In this document: in pieces, positions 48,004 through 60,129 of the stretch
Position numbering within the stretch: the stretch's first letter is position 1
Layout: the number at the start of each line of letters is the position of its first letter
Assembly: GCA_036898135.1 (NCBI GenBank)
Contig: CM072511.1
Span: 29,129,182 to 29,193,181, forward strand
DNA length: 64,000 nt
From: Oncomelania hupensis
Lineage: Eukaryota > Mollusca > Gastropoda > Littorinimorpha > Pomatiopsidae
Direction: 5' to 3'
Made by a program: the position numbers and the translations under genes
Notes under the pieces: generated by a model
The model's database searches: none
What the model saw: the letters and a program-made list of their open reading frames with translations, nothing else
Told to the model about the DNA's origin: nothing

Positions 48004-49159
48004 GGTCAGCTGAATTCAAAAGCAAATTACTAAAAGTAAGACAAAGCGAGTGACAAGTCCACGACTAACTTTAGGTTTGATACAAGTTTAACAATTTTTT
48101 TTTAAAGTTTCACAAGGCCAGAAATATTACAAAATCAAAAGCAAATTCAAATTTGACAAAAGAAAATTATTCAAAATCGAAGCAAGCGAAGTTTGTCAGA
48201 TGAAAAGTATTTCGAAATCAATGCAAGTTCAAGTTTGACAAAATAAAATTATTTCAACATCCAAGCAAGTTTAAGTTAATACAAGGAAATTATTTCGAAA
48301 TGAAAACAAGTTCAAGTCCAACAAAACAGCATGCCACAAAAGAAAAGAGAAACAATGTTTAGATTATATTCAGTCTAAGTACAAGCAAGTATTAGAAAAC
48401 CATACTAGATGCAACAATTAATAACTACCAATATTCAAATCTAACTTATGACAGGTGAAATTTTATAAGTAATTTGTTTTGAAATGAAAACAAAACAAAA
48501 CAAAACAGATAATAATAATAATGAAACACTATACTAAATAACAAATAACGACAACAACATCACAACACAACAAAGAGAGAACTAAAATTCTAAACTAATA
48601 TCGGTACAATAGAATACAAGAAATCAATTGAAAAACAACTAAGTTCCACTTCGGCTAGAAAACACCGGAAGTTACGTTAAAATGCCAAAAACAAATCCTA
48701 AACACCTACAACAACTAAAATAGGGATGTGACAACTATAACTATACAAGACAGGATCCTAATAAGTATAGAAAGAAAAACAAAACAATACTGAATAGCTG
48801 AACTAGAATTAGCAATATATATATACAACAGGAAGATAAATGAATCTAAGCCCTTTCTGATCCCAGAACTATACAAGGAATCAGACCCGCAAGTAAAGAA
48901 TCGGAGGCGGGGTATAATCTATACAAACACTAACATCCTACCCAAAAAGAAATGAAAACAATCAATTTAACAAGTCAGTTACACAGTACACACTTACTCC
49001 TAGCACACCAAAGTTAAGTGCCCCAAAATTTATACAAAACCCTTTTACTGCTCAACTTATTCTTATACTTATTCAATTAACTCCCACAATATAAACTCCC
49101 AATAAGATAATTAAATAATCTAACTCCCACTAACTAACTACGGGTTTCAGGGTCACCAC
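48004..49159 (-). other. leader region of the LTR element
   Basis: About 1.1 kb between the LTR and the gag start, A-rich on the plus strand, without an open frame. Degenerate 'CAAGTTCAAGTTTGACAAA'-type repeats occur at 48140-48330. Confidence 0.6.
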
Positions 49160-50944
49160 TGTAACGAAAGGGGTTATATCAAGAATTGCGTGTATGCGTG
49201 CGTGAATATTCTGCGTGTTCTCCCGTCTCACACTCCATAACTCTCAAGAATTCTTTTGTTGTCACTCCCCCTTTCTATTACTAGAAAATAAACAATAATC
49301 AACAAAGTTCACATAAGTACATACAACTCAATCAATAATGCGGAACAAATATATATATAGTTTTGTACTCACGTACTTTGCAGAAATACTCCGTGAAATT
49401 ATAACCACTCCAAAACACACACATAAGTCTCAGTCAGATAATCCGGGAATAAAGTCACTAATCACCAAAAATCACCAATAAAATCCCGGTCAGATAATCC
49501 AAGTATCACCAGTCACAATAATACACCAATAACGATCTGGTCACCGTCGACAGAGAGAGAGATTCCCCCAATAGTCTCATGGAGGTTATTATTCGCTGTG
49601 TCTTTCTTTATCTCTACTCTCTGTCTCTGCACTATCCTCCTTCTTCTTATCCTTGTCCTTCTCTCTATCTATCCTGGGTTTCTCCTCTATCTATCGTCCT
49701 CTTCGCCTTCCCAATAATCCTCCACTACCGCTGCTGTGGCCGCTGCCGCTGTTGCTGCTGCTGCTGATGTGGTAGCGGTTGCTACTGCCGCTGATGTGGT
49801 AGCGGTTGCTACTGCTGCTGCTGTGGTAGCGGTTGCTACTGCTGCCGATGTGGTAGCGGTTGCTACTGGTGTGGCAGTGGTTGCTGCTGCTGCTCGTCTT
49901 TCTTCCTCGTCTTCTTCTTTGGCCTCTTCTCTGGCTCCTTCTTCTTCGTCTTCTTCTTCTCCCTCTTCTTCGCCTTCTCGTCTTCTTCTTTGGCTCTTCT
50001 CTGGCCCCTTCTTCTGCTCCTTCTTCTTCTCCCTCTTCTTCGCCTTCTCGTCTTCTTCTTCCTCTTCTTCGCCTTCTCATCTTCTTCTTCCTCTTCTTCT
50101 TCTTCTTCCTCTCCTTCTCCTTTACTTCTTCTTTCTTCTTCTTCTTCTTCTTCTTCTTCTTCTTCTTCTTCTTCTTCTTCTTCTTTCTTTCTTCTTCTTC
50201 TTCTTCTTCTTCTCTTTCTCCTTCTCCTCGAGGCCCCTCAGCCGGAGACTTCTGAAAACATACAAGTTTCGCCCACTAAATATCTTGATACATAGACTTC
50301 TCCGTATTACCACATATACCTTTCTCTCCTCTCTGTGACGGGACCAGACCAGCAATATAATAATTCAAATCTCATATGTGTCGAACACAGTTCACACATA
50401 CGCAAAAATTGTAACTCTAATTATAACACTTATTATTACATTCTTGCCGCTAATTACTTTCATTCACAAAAATAAATATAATGCTATACATTGCGAGTTG
50501 AGGTTTCAACCTCAAATCAAATAAAAATCCGATTTCAATTCGTTACTCAAAAATGTACAACGGTCCACCATCTCCGTCACCTCCCTAATCCATCCTTCAT
50601 ACTAATATCAGAAATTACTTCTTATCAATTCTTATTCCACAATAAGTAGAGTATAATCCTGGTTAAATATTATTACATTTATAGCACAATATTTCAATGA
50701 TAAACCAATATATATATATACCTGCAGTCAACAGCTGCCAGAAGTACAAACACAACCACACCGTGGTTCACACAAGAAGAGACTGCCCACCAGTTTGAAT
50801 GTGATTGGCCAGTCGTCACATGACTAGCTCAGCCAATCAGCATTCAGTTTTCAATAAAAAAAATATTAACATCTATGTCTTCACACAGGAAGATACTACA
50901 ACACACAAAAAGTCACCGGACTAGTATAAACCCGGTCCGTGACA
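49160..50944 (-). repeat. LTR (5' with respect to the element), likely promoter
   Basis: 1,785 bases. In element orientation the first part (50780-50944) has promoter-like motifs: TTTATAC near 50925, opposed CCAAT boxes (about 50804 and 50834) and a GTCACATGAC palindrome (50815-50824). It contains a block of ~27-30-base GCT/GGT-rich tandem repeats (49725-49905) not present in the partner LTR, and a shorter (TTC)n tract. Confidence 0.9.
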
Positions 50945-51867
50945 ATATTCATGGAATAAATTCTCCAGCATCATTGATTCAGAAGTGTTATTTCTAAAGC
51001 AGAGCGGTTTACTAGTAAATAAACATATTGTTGAAGTTTTAAAATCGATCATTTTCAAGTAAATAAACTTTTTATTTTTCTTCACGTTTTCTTTCCTCTT
51101 TTTTAAATTCATTTAAAAATAAAATAAAATTTGCTTTGATTGAATTTTGTATGCCGTTTTTGGTGGCAGTAGTTGAAAGAATAACATTTTAATTTTACCT
51201 TATACCAAGTGAGTGCATTGCTTTAGATTTCAGAAAGGGTCTTTTTGAAGTAATAAAAAATCTTTTTTTTTTTTTTTTTTTTAAAGCTGTTGTCGTTTTA
51301 GCGCGATGTTACTGATTATGTGTAAGTGCGTAGGTGAGTGTGTTTGCCTAGGTGAATGTGTGTGCGTAAGTGTGTGTGTATGATAGAGAGAGAGACACAC
51401 AAGTACAAGTTATTCCATGATTTTATATTTTAGTGGGTGTTTTCATTGTGTGTGTGTAAATTGAACCTAGGTCCAATTTACCCCTCGTTTAAGTTCAATT
51501 TACCAGCTTGGGTGTCTAAATTGGACTTTCACAACTATTTTTAAAAATCAGTCTCAGACAGAAACCGTTAACAATACAGCTTTCATCGTTTAAGGCCACG
51601 TACATGTAGGTGTAATGTCTACCGTACATGTTTTTAGGTTTCGTCTACTTTCCAACAAAATATCGAAGAAGTCCCTTGAGGGGTTCATTATACCCACTCT
51701 TCCCTTATACCTTTTGTTCTTCCTTATCTTGCGACAGTTAAGTTTTTGAGGGGTGAGTTAGCGTGCGCGTGTGTGTGATGGGGAGGGGGAGAAGTGAGTG
51801 AGAGGAGGGAAGGGGAACCGGAGGGGGGTGGGGGGGAGTATGGGTATTTAGGTACATTAATATTCTT

Positions 51868-52800
51868 AGTAATTTCTATGCCATGTCCATCGTCTGGATG
51901 TTTTGTGGAGACCAAGCGTGTTTGCCAGTATCAGATTGTTGTATTTGGCAAACTCCAACAGTCTCAGACCCCTGTCATTTGTCTCGTTGCAGTGAGGTCC
52001 ACATGTCCCCAGTTGTGGTGCGCATCTTGGCCAACCTTGACATTCCAGTCGCCTTCCACTATGACTATGTCCTTCTTCGGCACTTGGTCAAGGACAGCCT
52101 GTAGATTTTCATAGAAACCATCCACTTCGCTGTCGTCATAGTCTGATGTTGGGGCATAGGCCTGGATGATGGTGATGTTGAAAGGGGCTGCTCTCAGGAG
52201 GATGGTAATGAGTCTACTGGAGACTGGGCGGCAACCCATGACAGTGGCTAGAATGTTCTTGTGGACCAAGAATCCAACGCCTTGTTCGTGCCTGTCATCT
52301 CTACCGCTGAAATAAAGCTTGTGACCTTTGTCTGTCGTTGTTTCACCTAGGCCTTTCCAGCGCAGTTCGCTGATCCCTAAAACGTTCCATCGATAGTGGT
52401 CCATCTCGTGGGCCAGTTCTTCTAATTTTCCCTTCGCATTTAGGGTCCTGACATTCCAGGTTCCTATGACGATGTTATTTCTGGTACGGATCCTGCTAAG
52501 TTGTCCATCAGTAGCACACTTATCGCCTCCGTCCTGGTGGCCAACGGAAGGCGCGGTCCTTGTTGACCCGGGCGACGACCGATCCGGTATGGAGTAAATG
52601 GTTTTATTCATCATGCAGTGTGTCTTGGGCAAGAAAGACCTGGCAGGGCCCAATCCTCTCCAGGCTGTTGGCCACAGCCGATATCCACGAATACAATGTG
52701 GCTCGCCTTGGCCCCGAGCACGTGGTCGTTGAACCTGTAGTAACATGAGATTCCTCCGTCCTGGCCGGTGACTTCTGTGTAGAGGGGGTGATGTCAGCAC
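51868..52800 (-). pseudogene. endonuclease domain of an RTE-like LINE, 5' part only
   Basis: The minus-strand frame contains the apurinic-endonuclease fold of LINEs: I-G-T-W-N-V-R-T-L (Asn), I-S-E-L-R-W-K-G (Glu), Q-A-Y-A-P-T and V-E-G-D-W-N-V-K-V-G (Asp/Asn). It belongs with the family annotated elsewhere as 'craniofacial development protein 2-like'. After ~51964 it continues in another frame (T-K-H-P-D-D-G) to ~51868 and stops; no reverse transcriptase follows. Confidence 0.87.
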
Positions 52801-52986
52801 GGCATCGCTGGGCTAAAGTCTTCTACTTTAATTCTTACCATTGTTAATTTTTGTGTTAGTTTCAAATCAGTTTTATGTTAATTATGTTGTTTGTTCTGAA
52901 TTTTATTTTTTTTATTTTATTTTTATTAAGGACCAACTGTAAGACAGGTTTATAGAACCTAATGCTATTATCCTATTAAATGTTTC

Positions 52987-52989
<3 letters not shown>

Positions 52990-53066
<77 letters not shown>

Positions 53067-53073
53067 TCTCTCA
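52990..53073. repeat. (CT)n microsatellite
   Basis: A CT run of about 80 bases ending in TTTCTCTTTC. Confidence 0.95.
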
Positions 53074-53074
53074 T

Positions 53075-53225
53075 ATGTCTGGGTACAGCCGCAGAACATC
53101 TTTAACTTATCATTTGTCTGCGCTCCTCTGCCAAGTAGCACAAGTTTCAAAGAAATCCGTTAATATAGTTTCAGAGAAAAGTGCGCTAATGTGACGTCCG
53201 GACGGTGGACGACGAACGGACGGAC
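53075..53225. repeat. dispersed repeat fragment (GGACGGACAG type)
   Basis: 'CAAGTTTCAAAGAAATCCGT' and 'GACGTCCGGACGGTGGACGA' with 'CGGACGGACAG' resemble other dispersed repeats of the window rich in GTCCGT motifs. Ends are not defined. Confidence 0.4.
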
Positions 53226-53306
53226 AGAACCAAAAACAGTAGCAAACAGAACGACAACAACAATTACAACAACAACAGCAGCAACAGCAACAACAACAAC
53301 AACTAT

Positions 53307-53366
<60 letters not shown>
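53226..53366. repeat. (AAC)n then (ACT)n microsatellites
   Basis: CAA/ACA repeats pass into a 66-base ACT run (53301-53366) that ends just before the acceptor of the exon at 53386. Confidence 0.93.
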
Positions 53367-53369
<3 letters not shown>

Positions 53370-53503
53370 TGTGCATGTGCTACAGATCAGACGACACGAG
53401 CCCGCTGGAGATAGTGGTCAGCCAACTGAGCCAAACGATGACTGACTTCAGAGCACAACTACAGTCCCTGAATAACGCTGTCACACAAATCACTGGTCAG
53501 TCC

Positions 53504-53505
<2 letters not shown>

Positions 53506-53558
<53 letters not shown>

Positions 53559-53578
53559 ATCATCAATCATCAATCATC

Positions 53579-53633
<55 letters not shown>

Positions 53634-53668
53634 GTTATCATCATCATCATCATCATCATCATCATTAT
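53506..53668. repeat. (ATC)n microsatellite
   Basis: A long ATC run starting about 10 bases after the donor of the exon ending at 53495. Apparent poly-His, poly-Ile and poly-Met frames are artefacts. Confidence 0.95.
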
Positions 53669-53854
53669 TGTGATGATTAGTTTGGAAATACATGCTTCGA
53701 CTACTTTTGTTGACCATGGATTGGTTGTTACATGACGTGTACTCTTTAACTGTGTTGCAGGTTCAGTGTATATCAGGTGGGGAAGCCGCACTTGTCCAAG
53801 CACTTCACACATGGTATATACAGGTAAAGGTGACAATGAAGCACACCACGGCAT

Positions 53855-54083
53855 CATGTTTGTGACGACGACTGTAAGACGAAGACGACGGCGATAAAGA
53901 CGATGATGATGATGACGACGACGTTGAATATAGTGATGATGGTGATGATAATGATGAAACGACAATATTGTTGATGATGATGATGATGATGATGATATTA
54001 CACAGATGTGACTGGACGAGCATCGTTCGGCCAACAACGAAGATGACAGCAATAAATGACGACGACGGCGACTACCACGATGG

Positions 54084-54126
<43 letters not shown>

Positions 54127-54345
54127 ATTATTTAGATGCGATCTGACAAGCATCTGTTTTCAAACGAAGTTGACAGCAATAACTTATGGTGATGGGAGAC
54201 GTTGCCACGGCAGCAGTGGCTGCTGCTGCTGCTGTTTCTGAAGATGATCATAATGATGACGAGGAGGAGAAAGGAAACGAGGAAGAAAAGGAGGAGGAGA
54301 AAGACGTTAATAACAATAATGACGACGGAGAACCAATAATAACGG
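53855..54345. repeat. GAT/GAC/GAG-rich intron
   Basis: The intron between the last two exons of the C4-like gene is made largely of GAT, GAC and GAG repeats, with a pure (GAT)n run at 54083-54127 and a duplicated 'GATATTA..AGATGTGA..GAGCATC' segment (53993-54023 and 54121-54151). Confidence 0.85.
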
Positions 54346-54832
54346 TTGTGCTTGCGCAGGTGTGATCGCGGGGTCATCCTTTCACCATTCTGGAAGTGCC
54401 ACAAACTCCTTGTGTCTTCCTTTGGAACCTACCTACACCACTGGTGCTCACTTAAACGTAGATTATGGATATGCTGCAATCTTTGGAACGGAATACGAAG
54501 TGCACCCAGAGGCCGCCAATAACAGGAAGGGTGTGTGTTCGGTATGTATGTCCGGCAAGTCTCACACCGTCATGGTACCGGTCACCAAAGTCTGTCCAAC
54601 AGGCTGGACCAAGGAGTACGAAGGCTACATCATGGCGAATCAGTCTCCTGGAGCGGGTAATTCCGTGACTGAGTATCTTTGCGTGGATTCTTCCCTCGAA
54701 GGACTGCTTGGCAGCGAAGCCACGAACAATGACGAGCATTTACTGTACTATACCAAAACCTACTGCGGCAGTCTTCCCTGTCCTCCCTTTGTTAACGGGC
54801 AAGTCGCCAATTGTGTCGTCTGCTCACTGTGA

Positions 54833-55740
54833 TGTTTACACAATTCCTTCAAAAAAATCTGTTGTAGCAACCGTACTTCGAAATGCTTTATCTGAGTGAA
54901 GCTGTTGAAGGCGTAAAGTTACGTCCTTTTAGATTTGCCATTTTGAAAGATTATAATCCGTATCGCCTTTGAAATCAAGGAATGAAAATATAAGGTCAAG
55001 ACGGCATTTAGCAATGACATCTAGGGCCATTATTAGGAATTAAACATAAAGCGACTCGTTTGTTTGTTGTTGTCTCCCTCCCCACCACCACCACCCCTGT
55101 GAAAAGTGGGAGACAGGTGTTATATTGGGCAGTTACTGTTCCACCTACAGTCAGTCACTGTTCTGGTCATTGTCGTCGTCCCTTTGATCACTTCCAATTG
55201 ATTTAATAGTTTATCTTCCTTTTCACAACACAGTTCTTTTGAAATAAGATTATCCTGAAACACCCTATTCCGCCTAACCTCCCTTGACTGATTCCATTAA
55301 GCTTAGTACTCTTTCTTAATCTGCCTGTCTGTCTCTCTATATATCTATATATCTCGCTCTTTCTCTCTCTCTGTCTCTCTCTCCCTTCCCTTGACTGACA
55401 CAATCAAGCTTAGTAATCTCTTTCTTTGTCTGTCTTTCTGTCTGTCTGTCTTTCTTTGCATGCCTGTCTGTCTGTCTCTCTCTTTGTCTGCCTCTCTCTC
55501 TTTCACTCTACCTTCCGCCCTGTGATCTGGGATTGGGATTCTCTCTGTCCATCTGTTTGCCTCTATCTTCAGTCCCGTTCTCACATCACCATTATTTGTT
55601 TTCTGCATTTTAAATATCTTTATTACATCCGATGGATAGCGCGCCTCTTCATTGCCAGGTTTTTAATGTCAGCTTGCAGCTTGAGGGAATCGTTCTTTAC
55701 AATTTCGTTTGATGATGATGATGATGATGATTATGATGAT
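54833..55740. other. 3' flank of the C4-like gene, CT-rich
   Basis: No exon is supported. From 55320 it is rich in CTGTCTCTCT repeats, including a duplicated 'CCCTTGACTGA..CA.TTAAGCTTAGTA' block (55281-55308 and 55388-55415). Confidence 0.5.
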
Positions 55741-55742
55741 TA

Positions 55743-55817
55743 CTCTTCTTCTTCTTCTTCTTCTTCTTCTTCTTCTTCTTCTTCTTCTTCTTCTTCTTCT
55801 TCTTCTTCTTCTTCTTT
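55743..55817. repeat. (TTC)n microsatellite
   Basis: A pure TTC run of about 75 bases after a short (GAT)n run. Confidence 0.95.
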
Positions 55818-55988
55818 TTAATAGTATTATTATTATTACTTAAGATTATCTCTCTTCCTCTTTATCATCACCATTAAGTCACATTTTACTAAGTATTCTC
55901 TTTTGCAAATTTCGCCTTCTTTTCCTTGCTATCATTGTGAATAACGCCAGTCCAATCCTAACCAGGGAACAACCCCAGACTTCACAGA

Positions 55989-56865
55989 CTATTGGCGATC
56001 CATGGGCGATAAAAGGTGTCTGAACAACAAAGAGTAATCGCCCATTCGGCCGGAGCAATAGCCGTGCCGCAATTCTGTAGCCCTTCTTTGTAGGATGGCT
56101 TAAGTGCGACTATCCCATACCAAATGAGCAATAGATTTCCAATTTTCCACACCTTGTCATCTTTATTTTTTGTCAGCCTGTCGACATCATGTCTGCCATA
56201 GGTTTGGCTTTCCTTTTGTATACATGTGCGCGCCTCTCCATCGGTCTCAGAGACCTATCTCCGTCTCTTCCTGGCTCTGGTGTTTCTTCCTCTCTCTGAA
56301 ATACGTTTTCATTCCTTATAACACACCCACACACACACATTCTTGTATAGGTCACAAATGGGGTAATTTTAGAATGTAGGAGTCGGAAAGTCATTTTTTG
56401 ATGGAAAAGGGTTAGGGCAAGCCCTTACCCTAACCCTTCTCTAGAAAGTTGACCTACTAGTTCGTCTCCTACAGGCGACTAAATAGGTGGAATTTTGCTT
56501 CAAACTTTTCCAAAAATTCACTGTATTTTCTCCGTCCCGGATAGTGCACTCCTGTGTACTTAAAACACTCTTATGCACTACAACTGCACTCCTACGCACT
56601 AAAAGAGCACTCCGGCGCACTTAGCGACAAATGGGGAACGGGAGACAAATGGGTAAAGACGAAATTAGCCCATTTGGTGCTACAAAAGGTAAATTTCCTT
56701 CCCCATTCGTGCTGTTTCACACGTTCACACCGACACACACACACATACACACACACACACACACCTACACACACATACACACACACACCACATAACTGTA
56801 CTTGTGTGGTTTAAGCAACTATTGGCGATCCAAGGGCGCTGGAAAGTGTCTGAACAACAAAGAGT
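55989..56865. repeat. pair of ~45-base direct repeats
   Basis: 'ACTATTGGCGATCCATGGGCG..AAAAGGTGTCTGAACAACAAAGAG' at 55989-56034 returns with few changes at 56819-56865. The 780 bases between hold a telomere-like palindrome (56406-56440) and (CA)n runs. Confidence 0.7.
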
Positions 56866-57715
56866 TGTTTAACCAACAACACAAGTGGTTTTGTTTTTCT
56901 CTCACACATTTAGAAAAGAATTTGAGTTCTGTGATGAAGATGACCTCGATGAAGATCACGACGATGACGTTGCTGCTGCTGTTGATGATAATGCTGCTGC
57001 TGCTGCTGATAATGCTGCTGATGAAGATGCTGCTGCTGATGATGATGATGGTCGATGCTAATGATGATATGAAAATTCCGTTCCATCCCAAAATAAACAC
57101 ATTTTCTTAGTGCTATCGCTTTAAAAGAAACGGATTTAAGTTTATGTGAATACTTTCTCGGTTTTAAACGCATTCAACCACCCTTTCTCGTTTTATGTAC
57201 CGTAACAAACGTCCACTGTCCTCATAAACTAGATGCAAGTAAAACATGGCCTGCGGTTCCCTCGACTTTCAGCACCGTATTTAGCTTACTATGGATTAGC
57301 AGTACTGCCGAGTGCTTGATGCTTCCGTACGCACCTTCAAAGTTCAGTGTTGACTGAAATCTATCACACCTATGAGGTTTATATGGATGCTATAGTTTTG
57401 GATGATATACTAATTTTCACTCGTGCTGGCGAAACTTTGGTTACTTTCTTTAGCGACAACACAGCAGCCGCAAGGATCTGTGGAGGAGGTTTCGTCGGAA
57501 GAAAAGGTGTTATAGTTCCACACTTCATCATCATTTTCTCTCTACTTCCATTTCGCTCCCGTCCTCTTCAAGGAATCCCTGTTGACGTACTCGTATCACT
57601 CTTACTCAGGGTGGTGTGTCCCATTTTTACTGCTTAGTACCTAAAACCTACTACTTTTGCGACATTGCAGAGGAAGTTAAAAGGCATCTACCACCGTCTT
57701 CCCCCGTTTCTCCTT

Positions 57716-57732
57716 ATTCCTCTCTCTCTCCC

Positions 57733-57781
<49 letters not shown>
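57716..57781. repeat. (CT)n microsatellite
   Basis: A CT run with CCCT interruptions at its start. Confidence 0.93.
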
Positions 57782-57782
<1 letters not shown>

Positions 57783-58954
57783 CCCTCCCAATCCGTCCTC
57801 TTTTACCCTTTCAATTGCCTGAGGCGGAACTATCACTCGCTGCCACGCCACGCGAAGATTCGCATTTATTTTCGTACCTACGTTTCCATCATTGACGCTT
57901 ATTCCTGTGGTTGCCGTTTGCCGACCCAAAAAAAAATTTAAAATGTAAAAAAAAAAATAAAATAAAACTTCCGCTGTTAGTTTTAAGTCTATTCCCATTT
58001 TATGTTTTGGGGACTTTCAGGTCACAAAGGTTTTTTTCCCCTCCGAATTTTAGGCTGTGTGACTTAGGTACGAGGCTATTCAAGTCACCGAGGTTTTTTT
58101 CCGGGTACTCCGGTTTCCTCCGCCCCTTCAATAATGGCACTGAATGCAGTCAGTCGGAACATTCAGAAATAAACATGATGGCAAGCCCTACAAATGCAAT
58201 TGCAGACACTCACACACATAGCCGAGAAACAAGAAGTTTTAAAAGTGTTAATTTTCTTTTTTCGGTGTTGAGAGTTGGAAAAAGGCAAAACACCTAATGA
58301 TAGACCACTATATGAACTGTGTGCAAGCTAAAAAAAAGTACCAAAATCCACAAAGCCCATTTATAGATACAGCTTTGAGAAATTGCAAATACCAATGATT
58401 TTGTTGTATCAAATTTTTATTCATCAGATTAACATAAGTTGTACTGATACCAATGATCTTACATGCTCTGCAGTAAAGCATCCGCAAAAGTAGAAATGAT
58501 GAATTTCAGCTGTTATTCTTGAGATCAGGCCAAAAATGTGTGTTTTAAACAAACAAAACAACAACAACAACATAAACAACAACAACAACAGCACATTAAA
58601 GTGAAATTCGGAGCGATGGTCCGACTGATTACAACGTCTGACTGACAAACCGGACTGTGCTTCTGAAGGATGGTCCATAATTAGAAGTACGAAACTGTAT
58701 ACCCAAATTCCACAAAATCGCCTCAGCGATTAAAAAAAAAAAATCCAATTTTTGACAAATTGGGTTTGCTCTATTTTGCCATCACACGATAACATGGCAA
58801 AGGACGAGTTTTCACGTACTAAACAAAATACTAAAGCGAGTAAGGGGACATTTCGCCCTGTTTTCAGTCTCGGCTGATGGAGTACTAAAAGAATGGTTTG
58901 ACGTTAAAAGTCGCGTGCCACTGGCGGGGATGTACGCAGTCATAAATAAAAGGA

Positions 58955-58984
58955 AGCAAAAAAAAAAAAAAAAAAAAAAAAATA

Positions 58985-59017
<33 letters not shown>

Positions 59018-59070
59018 GAGGAACAGAGAGAGAGAGAGGAAGAGAGAGAGAGAAAGAGAGAGAGAGAGTC
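58955..59070. repeat. poly-A then (GA)n microsatellite
   Basis: About 25 A residues are followed by interrupted GA repeats to 59070. Confidence 0.93.
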
Positions 59071-59542
59071 TTGCTAGTCGTTAAGTGAGCATTGCGGAGA
59101 GCTTGTAGAACACTTGTATAGATTACATTACATTACATTATTATTGCTTTAGGTCCAGCGGACTCTTCCGAGCCAAATCAGGACTGGACAACCCCTGATC
59201 CGCATAAAAGATCTGCTGAAACAACCCTAGTGGTAAAACTGAAAGCTCTCCACCAGCCAGTCACTTTACAATAAAGACATCCCACGCAGGGGACGCTGAG
59301 GTTGTACTCTAATTTATCGAACCCCCGTTTACAAAAACAAAATAGAATACAAACATTATAAATTATCAACAAAACACATACATATAAAATGCCTTTATTG
59401 CTAAATAATAACATCATAGGAAGCCATAGTGACCACCTGGCAGAAAGCGTCCCAATAGAGCGTACCGGTTGGCGGGCATGCGCAGTGAGAGCATAGCAAC
59501 CATAGCCTGCCCGATCGCTGGCCTCACATGAAGTGGACAAGA

Positions 59543-60054
59543 TGGCGGCAATTAGTGATGCTTGCGCGAAGGATAGCATCGATTGCATCCCAAATTCAGT
59601 ATCTCCCTAACTTCACACCGTTGTCAAAAACTGTGCTATAGTGGGGGATAAACAAATTCAAATCTCAGTTCAATCGACGATGTTCCGAGTTTTCAAGGAT
59701 TGAGCAACAGAAACTGTGGAAGTAGCTGGAATTAATGTTACAGATCTATGCAGAAATCTTGCCGACCCACATAAACTCGTCATCGAGATCAACATCAGAA
59801 AGGAGTGTATTTCCGAAGCCATGTGCGATTGCAAAGCAGGGTAAGTTTATCATGTTCTTTTAAAAAAAATATATTTTTTCGAAATTTATTATACATAATT
59901 TTAGTTATATAATCCTAGTAGTAAATTTCGCCATTTTCACTGTTTTATCTGCGTGTTCAGTACCAACAGAACAGGACAGAACACAATAGTGTTACACATT
60001 TTATTGAAGCTAGCATATCGTCCATTTTATAACATTCTTGAATGCACAATAAAT

Positions 60055-60129
<75 letters not shown>

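Larger units (their letters stand above)
43970..50944 (-). mobile_element. LTR retrotransposon (Ty3-like), internally deleted
   Basis: Two long terminal repeats (43970-45587 and 49160-50944) bound a 3.6-kb interior, flanked by the 5-bp target duplication ATATT (43965-43969 and 50945-50949). Read on the minus strand, the LTRs begin TGTCACGG and end GTTACA. The interior has a primer-binding-like 'TGGTGACCCTGAAACCCG' beside the upstream LTR (49140-49158) and a purine tract 'AGGAAGGGG' beside the other (~45590-45600). It carries gag and part of pol. Reverse transcriptase and RNase H are missing, so it is non-autonomous. It sits in the large first intron of the C4-like gene, antisense to it. Confidence 0.92.

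Noticed and set aside
57347..57637. Reading frame of 96 residues with no repeat content
   Set aside because: No family resemblance, splice context or initiator context seen; left unannotated.
58040..58130. 'GGGTACTCCGGTTTCCTCCG' segment as a possible conserved SINE core
   Set aside because: Similar motifs are widespread in animal repeats, but no element ends could be found here.
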